DNA from: Flavobacterium pectinovorum
GTDB taxonomy: Bacteria > Bacteroidota > Bacteroidia > Flavobacteriales > Flavobacteriaceae
Assembly (NCBI RefSeq): GCF_006438875.1
Contig: NZ_RCZH01000022.1
Location: 37,314-101,313 of the forward strand
Length of the DNA: 64,000 nucleotides
Direction: 5' to 3'
This document shows positions 46,911-54,463 of the stretch, piece after piece. The first letter of the stretch is position 1; each line of letters starts with the position of its first letter. The notes beneath the pieces are model-generated. The model was not told the origin of the DNA, made no database searches, and saw only the letters and a program-made list of their open reading frames with translations. The translations under genes and the position numbers were made by a program.

Positions 46911-47395
46911 CAAAGTTTAAAATCAGGGGGTGTAAGGAACTTTGGAAAAGCTTATGTTCAAACTTGGTTTGTTCGTTTTTTATCATTCCGATTTCGATGG
47001 TATAAAACTAGTTTTTGCCGTTTCGACGGATTTAATGCATTCTTTGCAATAATAAGCATAATCTCTCCGAGATATATTTTAGAAATTAAATATTTGCTGG
47101 AAAGTTTCAGTGAATTAATCCCGAAGCCTTGGGGCATTGCTACAAAATAAATATATTCCGAAGGAATTTTAAAGCAGTTCCGAAGGAACAAAACATATTG
47201 TAGGGATGGATTTCAATCCATCTTCGCAAAGTTTAAATACCATCTTGTCATTTGACCGAATGGAGACCCGAGCGATAGCGAACTGACGAAGTAAATCACA
47301 TAAAGTAACTTCGGTCAAAATGAACAAAAATGCGCAAACCAAGTTTGAACATTAGCTTTTACAAAAGTTCCTTACACTCTTGGTTTAAAACTTTG
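46911..47395. repeat. 61-bp inverted repeat flanking ~363 bp, with a nested family A half element
   Basis: The left arm 46911-46971 and right arm 47335-47395 pair with only a handful of mismatches and one indel ('tgtaaggaacttt', 'gttcaaacttggtttg'). The inside has no transposase-like frame, but a family A half copy lies at 47250-47305 ('gagacccgagcgatagcga'). It could be a non-autonomous element or a long stem. The gap 46829-47796 has no supported gene. Confidence 0.75.
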
Positions 47396-47460
47396 CCAAA
47401 GATAGATTACGACACGGAACGTTTAGGAAAAAGTTCTTATGAAAACTAAAGTTCTAATTT

Positions 47461-47531
47461 AGCCCCGATGGGAACGATATCCTTTTTCCGGCTCCTTTAG
47501 CCGGGAAAAGATATAGTGGACAGCGGGACAG
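47461..47531. repeat. Hairpin-bearing intergenic element upstream of bshA
   Basis: 'agccccgatgggaacgatat' leads into a stem 'atatcctttttccggct...agccgggaaaagatat' and ends 'agcgggac'. I recall similar hairpin units from Flavobacterium intergenic regions, but I can see only one copy here. 47532-47796 is AT-rich and ends in a possible -7 box 'tactttcg' before bshA. Confidence 0.5.
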
Positions 47532-47796
47532 AAGGTTCTTTTAGAAATGTATTTTCTGCTCCTGAATATAATTGTTAGTTGTGAATTGTAAATTGTTAAA
47601 TGTTAGGAGTTAAAATCTTTATTTCGTGTCAAAGTTTAGGGGTTGACTTCGCTCGGGATGACATAAATTGTCAAACGATATTGATTTAAACTCTAACAAA
47701 CTAATAATCTGAGAACTAATATTCACAAAAATCTAACAATCGAAAACTTCAATTAAACGTGATTTTTGAGTACTTTCGTAGAATTAAATTTAATAC

Positions 47797-48948
47797 ATGA
47801 AAATAGCTATAGTTTGTTATCCAACATTTGGTGGTAGTGGCGTAGTTGCTACAGAATTAGGCCTTGAATTAGCCAGACGCGGACACGAAATCCACTTTAT
47901 TACTTATAGTCAGCCGGTTAGGTTGGCACTTTTGAATCCTAATGTTCATTATCACGAAGTAAACGTTCCTGAATATCCACTTTTCCATTATCAACCTTAT
48001 GAATTGGCTTTGTCAAGCAAATTGGTTGATATGGTGAAATTATATAAAATCGAAGTGCTTCACGTGCATTATGCTATTCCTCACGCGTATGCGGGTTATA
48101 TGGCAAAACAAATGCTGAAAAATGAAGGAATTAATCTTCCGATGATTACAACGCTTCACGGAACAGATATTACGCTGGTAGGGAACCATCCGTTTTATAA
48201 ACCTGCAGTAACTTTTAGTATCAATAAATCAGATTATGTAACTTCGGTTTCACAAAGTCTGAAAGATGATACGTTGAAATTGTTTAAAATCAAGAACAAG
48301 ATCAGAGTAATTCCGAACTTTATTGAATTGGATAAAGTCAGAAAAGATCCGCAACAGCCTTGTCACCGTTATGTGATGGCAAAGGAAAACGAACGCATTA
48401 TTACGCACATCAGTAATTTTAGAAAAGTAAAACGTATTCCGGATATTATTAAGATTTTCTATAATATTCAGAAAGTTATGCCTGCCAAATTAATGATGGT
48501 TGGTGATGGTCCTGAAAAAGAAAAAGCAGAGGTTCTTTGTATGGAATTGGGGATTTATGACAAAGTAATTTTCTTTGGAAACAGTAATGAAATTGATAAG
48601 ATTTTATGCTTGACGGATTTGTTCTTACTTCCTTCAGAAACAGAAAGTTTTGGATTAGCGGCTTTAGAAGCAATGGCTTGTGGAGTTCCGGTAATTTCGA
48701 GTAATTCCGGTGGTTTGCCTGAGGTGAATTTTGATGGAATTTCGGGTTATTTAAGCAATGTTGGAGATGTTGAGGGAATGGCAGCAAATGCAATTAAAAT
48801 TCTTGAAGATGACGTTGTTTTGAATCAGTTTAAGGAAAATGCTTTAGAAGTTGCAAAGAAATTTGATATCAAAAATATCCTGCCTAAGTATGAAGCTTTA
48901 TACCAAAGAGCAATTGACGATTATAAAAGTGAAAAGCATCAATCTTAA
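47797..48948 (+). CDS. bshA: N-acetyl-alpha-D-glucosaminyl L-malate synthase (bacillithiol pathway)
   Basis: A 383-aa GT4-family glycosyltransferase. N-terminal 'CYPTFGGSGVVATELGLELA' and 'HVHYAIPHAYAGYMAKQML', 'LHGTDITLVG', and C-terminal 'LPSETESFGLAALEAMACG' with the EX7E pattern. The full-length match to BshA is strong. It joins UDP-GlcNAc and L-malate in the first step of bacillithiol synthesis. BshB and BshC are not in the window. A small lipoprotein gene follows 12 bp downstream. Confidence 0.93.
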   Translation: MKIAIVCYPTFGGSGVVATELGLELARRGHEIHFITYSQPVRLALLNPNVHYHEVNVPEYPLFHYQPYELALSSKLVDMVKLYKIEVLHVHYAIPHAYAGYMAKQMLKNEGINLPMITTLHGTDITLVGNHPFYKPAVTFSINKSDYVTSVSQSLKDDTLKLFKIKNKIRVIPNFIELDKVRKDPQQPCHRYVMAKENERIITHISNFRKVKRIPDIIKIFYNIQKVMPAKLMMVGDGPEKEKAEVLCMELGIYDKVIFFGNSNEIDKILCLTDLFLLPSETESFGLAALEAMACGVPVISSNSGGLPEVNFDGISGYLSNVGDVEGMAANAIKILEDDVVLNQFKENALEVAKKFDIKNILPKYEALYQRAIDDYKSEKHQS

Positions 48949-48960
48949 AAGTAAGCATCA

Positions 48961-49383
48961 ATGAAAAAAATAATTTCGGTTTTAGCAGTTTTTGCTTTGG
49001 TTTCCTGCGGGGCAAAAAAAACATCAGATCCAAAAGCTTTATACGAAGTTTTGACGGAGCAATCTGATGGCGGAGGAAATATCAAGTTTTTTGAAATTTT
49101 GACAGAACCTAATGAAATCAAAATGTTAGAAAATGATCCGCTTTTAGCCGATAAAATGAAACAGACTGATATTAGTAATTCAAATTATATTATTCTGAAT
49201 ATGGGCGAGAAAAATACCGGTGGATATTCCATTGGTGTTGAAAAAGTTGAAGAAACAGATAAAAATATTATCATTACTGTAAAAGAAAATAATCCCGCTC
49301 CGGATGCAATGGTAATGCAGGTAATTACTTATCCGTATACGGTGGTGAAAATACATTCTAAAAAAGATATTATTATCAAGTAA
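48961..49383 (+). CDS. PrcB-like lipoprotein (protease complex inhibitor domain)
   Basis: A 140-aa protein with lipobox (FALVSCG, Cys16). The mature part fits the PrcB C-terminal domain: 'NTGGYSIGVEKVEETDKN', 'ITVKENNPAPDAMVMQVI' and 'TYPYTVVKIH'. In Treponema PrcB associates with the dentilisin protease; elsewhere the function is unknown. Probably co-transcribed with bshA. Confidence 0.8.
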   Translation: MKKIISVLAVFALVSCGAKKTSDPKALYEVLTEQSDGGGNIKFFEILTEPNEIKMLENDPLLADKMKQTDISNSNYIILNMGEKNTGGYSIGVEKVEETDKNIIITVKENNPAPDAMVMQVITYPYTVVKIHSKKDIIIK

Positions 49384-49409
49384 TAGTTTTAACCACAAAG
49401 CTAGTAAAG

Positions 49410-49515
49410 TTTTTTTTAGACAATTATTACTAAAAAAAAAAATCGCGCAAAGTCGCAAAGCCGCCAAGTTTACATACATTTTCTTTGCGACTCTGCGACT
49501 TTGCGTGAGATTTAT
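49410..49515. repeat. Family D repeat with internal inverted pairing
   Basis: 49410-49471 matches 130-187. The following 'ctttgcgactctgcgacttt' is the reverse complement of its 'cgcaaagtcgcaaag' part, so the whole can fold back. Confidence 0.65.
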
Positions 49516-49591
49516 TCGGCAAAGTCCCGAAGTTTCGGGATCGGGTAATGTCAGTAAGTTAAGCTTTTAAAGAATAAAATTATTGCAGATG

Positions 49592-49702
49592 AAATCCGTT
49601 TTTATCCGCGTTTTTACGAAGTAAATCTGTTTTATCCGTGTCAAAATTAGACGCTGATTTTACTGATTCGCTAAAGCGAAAACGCTGATAAAAACGGATT
49701 TT
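49592..49702. repeat. 111-bp palindromic repeat (family B), copy 1
   Basis: Ends 'aaatccgtttttatccgcg' and 'cgctgataaaaacggattt' are inverted. The middle 'aaaattagacgctgatttta' and 'gattcgctaaagcg' are identical to 62251-62361. Nothing coding is seen. Confidence 0.85.
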
Positions 49703-49746
49703 TATAATTTTTTCTTGTTAAACTCTTAAGATAATTAGCAAAAAAA

Positions 49747-49776
49747 AACCTGTCGTATTTAAAGCGACAGGTTTTC
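49747..49776 (-). terminator. Bidirectional terminator between the PrcB-like and OMP genes
   Basis: The stem 'aacctgtcg...cgacaggtt' has an A-run on the left (T-run on the minus strand), so it best serves the minus-strand outer-membrane protein gene. Confidence 0.75.
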
Positions 49777-49809
49777 TTCTACAATTATTTTTTACTTTTA
49801 ATCTTATTT

Positions 49810-50307
49810 TTAGAATCTGAATTTAACGCCTAAACCTACGTCAAATCCAAAATTGTCATCATCATAATATCCTGAACCAATTTCTGGTCTTGCATCTAGT
49901 GAAAGTGTAATTGGTGCTTCGCTAAATCTGTATTCTATACCAATGTCTCCGGCAGCAAATACATAAGTTCCGCTATCATTATATTTATAATTGTTATTGT
50001 AGTAATCGTGATCCCAAGCTGCAACTCCACCACCAACACCAGCATACCAGTTAAAGCCGCCATCAATATTCCAAACCCATTGATAAAGGGCAACTCCTTT
50101 AATAGCATCTACATCGCTGCTGTTTCTCCAACCTAAATCAAATTCCAATCTGTTTTTTTGGTTTAAACCTAATTGATAGGATACTTCTCCGCCAAAACCG
50201 TTATTGTCTCCTAAACGGATTCCTAAGGCGTTTTTTGAAATTTCTTGTGATTGAGCCGTAAACGCTAATCCTAATAGCATAATGGCTGATAAAATGATTT
50301 TTTTCAT
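49810..50307 (-). CDS. Outer-membrane beta-barrel protein
   Basis: 165 aa from ATG 50307, which gives a signal peptide (MKKIILSAIMLLGLAFTAQS); 15 more open codons lie upstream. The short barrel has alternating strands ('ALGIRLGDNNGFGGEVSYQL', 'LEFDLGWRNSSD', 'FNWYAGVGGGVAAW') and a C-terminal Phe (VGLGVKFRF), as in small 8-strand outer-membrane proteins. Function unknown; monocistronic with its own terminator. Confidence 0.85.
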   Translation of the reverse strand: MKKIILSAIMLLGLAFTAQSQEISKNALGIRLGDNNGFGGEVSYQLGLNQKNRLEFDLGWRNSSDVDAIKGVALYQWVWNIDGGFNWYAGVGGGVAAWDHDYYNNNYKYNDSGTYVFAAGDIGIEYRFSEAPITLSLDARPEIGSGYYDDDNFGFDVGLGVKFRF

Positions 50308-50466
50308 GAAAATGGTTCTTATATTTTTTTCAAATGTAATGTGTGCTGCCATTTTCTAACGTATAAGATTATTGGAAATTGTTATATAATTCACATTTCT
50401 GTTTTTTCCGAAATTTCATATACGTATTGTTATCTTCAAGAAATAGAGTGATTTAGGTTTAATGGT

Positions 50467-51291
50467 TTATTTATTGAGGATAATAGAAGAAATTAATTGA
50501 GAGCTTAAAATGTCTTCCATTTCAAAAAGATTTTCTTCTTCGGTAAAATTACTTTCGGCGTACGAATACAATTTCCAACGTTTTTTGTGGTATTCCAAAG
50601 CCGTTAAATTTTCTACCCAATCACCGGAATTTAGATATAAAGTAGATCCGTATTTGTTTTCTTTCGTAACGATTTTTGGTTCGTGAATATGTCCGCAAAT
50701 AACATAATCGTATTTTTTTTCTATGGCTAAATCCGTAGCGGTAGTTTCAAAATCCGAAATAAATTTTACAGCTTTTTTTACGCTTGCCTTAATTTTTTTT
50801 GAAAATGAATAAGGCTCTCTGCCAAGTTTAGCCAGACACCAATTTGCAAAACGATTGGTCAGGATTAGATAATCGTAACCCAAACCGCCCAATTTTGCGA
50901 TCCATTTAGAGTGCTGAACAGAAGCATCAAAAACGTCTCCGTGAAAAATCCAGGCTTTTTTGTCGTCTAATTCTAAAACTAATTTGTCAACCAAAGCAAA
51001 ATTTCCCATGTTCATATCGCTGAATTTTCGAAGAATTTCATCGTGGTTTCCAGTGATATAATACACTTTTGTACCTTTGGATGCCATTCCAATTACACGT
51101 TGAATGACTCTTAAATGTGCTTTTGGAAAATAGGATTTTCTAAATTGCCAAGCATCAATAATATCGCCATTTAAGACTAATGTTTTGGGTTTAATGCTTG
51201 AAAGATAGTTGTTTAATTCTTTGGCGTGACTTCCGTAAGTTCCTAAATGAACATCTGAAAGGATAACCAATTCAACATTTCGTTTTTTCAA
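50467..51291 (-). CDS. Calcineurin-like metallophosphoesterase, UDP-2,3-diacylglucosamine diphosphatase type
   Basis: A 274-aa protein with all five metal-site motifs: 'SDVHLGTYG', 'NGDIIDAW', 'ITGNHDE', 'HGDVFD' and 'CGHIHEP'. It resembles the LpxH-like family that cleaves UDP-2,3-diacylglucosamine to lipid X in lipid A synthesis. It is longer than E. coli LpxH and lies outside a lipid A cluster, so exact substrate is uncertain. Confidence 0.85.
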   Translation of the reverse strand: MKKRNVELVILSDVHLGTYGSHAKELNNYLSSIKPKTLVLNGDIIDAWQFRKSYFPKAHLRVIQRVIGMASKGTKVYYITGNHDEILRKFSDMNMGNFALVDKLVLELDDKKAWIFHGDVFDASVQHSKWIAKLGGLGYDYLILTNRFANWCLAKLGREPYSFSKKIKASVKKAVKFISDFETTATDLAIEKKYDYVICGHIHEPKIVTKENKYGSTLYLNSGDWVENLTALEYHKKRWKLYSYAESNFTEEENLFEMEDILSSQLISSIILNK

Positions 51292-51479
51292 TTTTTAGTT
51301 TTTTGAAGTTTAACAAATAAAAGAAACTCCCGCTTGATTTATTTTATCAAAAGGTTATCAATTTGGCTACAATTTTAACAAATTGTGATTTTTAAACTCG
51401 TTAACCTTTAGTTCATAATACTAATTTTAAATTTTTTAATTTAATTCATAAAACTTACATTTGCTCAAAACAAATTACA

Positions 51480-52538
51480 ATGGCAGGAAATAGCTACGGC
51501 ACCCTATATAAAGTGACTACATTTGGAGAATCTCATGGTGAAGCTTTAGGCGGAATTATTGATGGATGTCCATCAGGAATAGAACTTGATCTGGAAGCAA
51601 TTGAAGTTGAAATGTCCCGAAGAAAACCCGGACAATCAGCAATCGTAACGCAAAGGAAAGAACCAGATGCAGTTCAGTTTTTATCCGGTATTTTTGAAGG
51701 TAAAACTACAGGAACTCCAATTGGTTTTATTATTCCGAATACCAATCAAAAATCGGATGATTACTCTCATATAAAAGATAATTACAGACCAAGTCACGCT
51801 GATTATGTGTACGACCAAAAATATGGTTTTCGTGATTATCGCGGTGGCGGAAGAAGTTCTGCAAGAGAAACTGCAAGTAGAGTAGTGGCTGGTGCAATTG
51901 CAAAACAAATGTTGCCGGAAATTAAAATTAATGCTTACGTTTCTTCCGTTGGTCCAATTCATTTGGATACGCCATACCAGGATTTAGATTTTTCGAAAAT
52001 AGAAAGTAATCCTGTTCGTTGCCCTGATGAAAAATCGGCAGTGATTATGGAAGAATATATCCGTGATATCCGTAAACAAGGAGATACTGTTGGTGGAGTT
52101 GTTTCGTGTGTTATTCAGAACGTTCCGGTTGGTTTAGGTGAGCCTGTTTTTGATAAATTACACGCAGAACTTGGAAAAGCGATGCTTTCTATAAATGCCG
52201 TAAAAGGTTTTGAATATGGAAGCGGATTTTCAGGATCTGAAATGAAAGGAAGTGAACACAACGATTTATACAATCCTGACGGAACTACAAAAACAAATCT
52301 TTCGGGAGGAATTCAGGGTGGAATCAGCAACGGAATGGATATTTATTTTAGAGTAGCCTTCAAACCTGTTGCAACTATTATGCAAACTCAGGATTCATTA
52401 GATAATAAAGGAAATATTACACCAATGACAGGAAAAGGCCGTCATGATCCGTGTGTAGTACCTCGCGCAGTGCCAATTGTTGAAGCAATGGCAGCGATTG
52501 TTTTGGCTGATTTTTATTTAATCAACAAAACATATTAA
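51480..52538 (+). CDS. aroC: Chorismate synthase
   Basis: A 352-aa protein, standard length. Signatures 'TTFGESHGEALGGIIDGCP', 'YRGGGRSSARETASRVVAGA' and 'GRHDPCVVPRAVPIVEAM'. FMN-dependent last step of the shikimate pathway, 5-enolpyruvylshikimate 3-phosphate to chorismate. A 'tacatttg' -7-like box at 51456-51463 precedes the start; no clear -33 box. Confidence 0.96.
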   Translation: MAGNSYGTLYKVTTFGESHGEALGGIIDGCPSGIELDLEAIEVEMSRRKPGQSAIVTQRKEPDAVQFLSGIFEGKTTGTPIGFIIPNTNQKSDDYSHIKDNYRPSHADYVYDQKYGFRDYRGGGRSSARETASRVVAGAIAKQMLPEIKINAYVSSVGPIHLDTPYQDLDFSKIESNPVRCPDEKSAVIMEEYIRDIRKQGDTVGGVVSCVIQNVPVGLGEPVFDKLHAELGKAMLSINAVKGFEYGSGFSGSEMKGSEHNDLYNPDGTTKTNLSGGIQGGISNGMDIYFRVAFKPVATIMQTQDSLDNKGNITPMTGKGRHDPCVVPRAVPIVEAMAAIVLADFYLINKTY

Positions 52539-52591
52539 TAAAAGTTAAGACAGTGAGGGTCTTAATATTTTAATTCTAAATCAATAAATTA

Positions 52592-53878
52592 ATGCAAGTT
52601 ACAGAAACCAAAAAGAAATCATTTTTTTCAGGATTAACCGGGCAAATTATAATTGCAATGGTACTTGGAGCAGCTTTGGGAATTATTATTCATAATTCAA
52701 TTTCGGAGGGAGCAGCAGTATCGTTTAGTAATAAAATAAAAATGCTCGCCACCATTTTTATCCGATTGGTGCAAATGATTATTGCTCCTTTAGTTTTTAC
52801 CACTTTAGTAGTAGGAATTGCAAAATTGGGTGATATTAAGACCGTTGGAAGAGTTGGTGGAAAAGCACTTGGCTGGTTTTTTACAGCTTCTTTTGTGTCC
52901 TTATTGATTGGTTTATTCTTTGTGAATGTTTTGGAACCCGGAGTAGGTTTGAAATTAGATCACGTTGATATGGCAGCAGCTAGTGAAGTTACGGCCAAAA
53001 CAAAGATATTATCTGTAGAAAATTTTGTAGAGCATATTGTTCCTAAAAGTATTTTTGAAGCAATGGCAACCAATGAAATTTTGCAAATTGTAATATTTTC
53101 TATATTTTTTGGATTAGCAGCAGCCTCGTTGGGAAGTACCGTAAAACCAATTATAAATGCTTTTGATAAAGCTTCGCATATCGTTTTAAAAATGGTAAAC
53201 TATGTAATGAACTTTGCTCCAATTGGGGTTTTTGGTGCTATTGCAGGAGTATTTGCCATTAGAGATGCTGAGGAATTAATAATTACCTATTTTAAATTTT
53301 TTGGATCATTTTTGATAGGAATCAGTACATTATGGGTTGTTTTGATTGTTGTAGGTTATATTTTCCTGAAAGGAAGAATGACTGAGTTATTAAAACGTAT
53401 CGTTGGACCGTTGGCAATTGCTTTTGGAACTACAAGTAGTGAAGCCGTTTTTCCTAAATTAACAGAAGAATTAGAAAGTTTTGGTGTTAAAAACAAAATT
53501 GTAGCATTCATGTTACCGTTAGGATATTCGTTTAACCTGGACGGAAGTATGATGTACATGACTTTTGCCAGTATCTTTATCGCTCAGTTTTATGGCGTTC
53601 ATTTAGATTTGGGAACGCAAATGGCGATGCTTTTGGTTTTAATGTTAACCAGTAAAGGTATTGCCGGTGTGCCAAGAGCAAGTTTGGTTATCGTTGCAGC
53701 CACATGCGGAATGTTTAAAATTCCTGTAGAAGGAATTGCTTTAATCTTGCCGATTGATCACTTTTGTGATATGTTTAGAAGTGCAACAAACGTATTAGGA
53801 AACGCTTTGGCAACCTCTGTTGTTGGACAATGGGAAGATAATAAGGATACAAATTTAGAATTAGAGGAAGAGAATTAA
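52592..53878 (+). CDS. Dicarboxylate/amino acid:cation symporter (DAACS family)
   Basis: A 428-aa protein with the glutamate/aspartate transporter fold: hydrophobic segments throughout, 'GTTSSEAVFPKLTEEL' (serine-rich HP1 motif), 'FNLDGSMMYMTF' (NMDGT-like TM7 motif), 'LMLTSKGIAGVPRASL' (HP2) and 'PIDHFCDMFRSATNVLGN' (TM8, substrate site). Imports C4-dicarboxylates or Glu/Asp with Na+ or H+. 53 bp after aroC, with its own terminator. Confidence 0.92.
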   Translation: MQVTETKKKSFFSGLTGQIIIAMVLGAALGIIIHNSISEGAAVSFSNKIKMLATIFIRLVQMIIAPLVFTTLVVGIAKLGDIKTVGRVGGKALGWFFTASFVSLLIGLFFVNVLEPGVGLKLDHVDMAAASEVTAKTKILSVENFVEHIVPKSIFEAMATNEILQIVIFSIFFGLAAASLGSTVKPIINAFDKASHIVLKMVNYVMNFAPIGVFGAIAGVFAIRDAEELIITYFKFFGSFLIGISTLWVVLIVVGYIFLKGRMTELLKRIVGPLAIAFGTTSSEAVFPKLTEELESFGVKNKIVAFMLPLGYSFNLDGSMMYMTFASIFIAQFYGVHLDLGTQMAMLLVLMLTSKGIAGVPRASLVIVAATCGMFKIPVEGIALILPIDHFCDMFRSATNVLGNALATSVVGQWEDNKDTNLELEEEN

Positions 53879-53900
53879 TTTACTGCTTCCTTACAAATAG

Positions 53901-53940
53901 AAAAAAACCGTAACAAATTTTAATTCGTTACGGTTTTGTT
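53901..53940 (+). terminator. Rho-independent terminator of the symporter gene
   Basis: The stem 'aaaccgtaac...gttacggttt' is followed by T-rich sequence. Confidence 0.85.
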
Positions 53941-53994
53941 TTTAATAATAGTCTGCAGTTGAGAAATATTTCAAACCACCAACTTATGCAGTAA

Positions 53995-54120
53995 TTATGC
54001 TGCTACTTTTCCTTTTCTTCCTTCTTCGCTATCTGGCGGAACATCACCACCTTGAATCGTTTTTTGTTGTGCTTTAGTCAATTTTTCTACTTCTGTAAAT
54101 TTTAAAAAGTTTTCTAACAT
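53995..54120 (-). CDS. Double-glycine leader peptide, bacteriocin/pheromone-like (41 aa)
   Basis: A 41-aa peptide from ATG 54120. The leader part 'FTEVEKLTKAQQKTIQGG' has the hydrophobic/charged spacing and GG end of ComC/bacteriocin leaders cut by C39 peptidase transporters. The core after GG is 16 residues, acidic then basic (DVPPDSEEGRKGKVAA), with no Cys, so no lanthionine or disulfide is expected. No processing transporter is in the window. It is divergent from the TPR hybrid histidine kinase; the 343-bp gap between their starts may hold both promoters. Peptide signalling through that kinase is a hypothesis only. Confidence 0.65.
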   Translation of the reverse strand: MLENFLKFTEVEKLTKAQQKTIQGGDVPPDSEEGRKGKVAA

Positions 54121-54463
54121 AATTTTTGTTTTTAATGCACCAATCTTCTTAAACACTTGGGGCTTGTGTCGGTAAATTTTGTTAAAGATAAAATTTAATT
54201 TCATTTTAGTGTTAGAATTTTATTTGTTTTTGAGTATTTTTTGCTTTTTTAACAAGTTTAAGTTATAAAGACTTTTTTGTGAAAAGCGTGATATATCCTG
54301 CATGTGTGAACTCTTAAGATCGTTTTGGTTTTAGGCGTAAATGATGAGTGGATATTTTTTGTTAAACATTCTCAACAAATCATGAAACAAAAAATAACTT
54401 TGTAAAAATCAAGCTGTTGTTTTTTATCTTAATAATGTATATTTGAATAAATATTTCCAAATT

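Noticed and set aside
46630..46986. 118-codon minus-strand frame
   Set aside because: It is antisense to the gene ending at 46773 and crosses its terminator. Residue composition is not protein-like.
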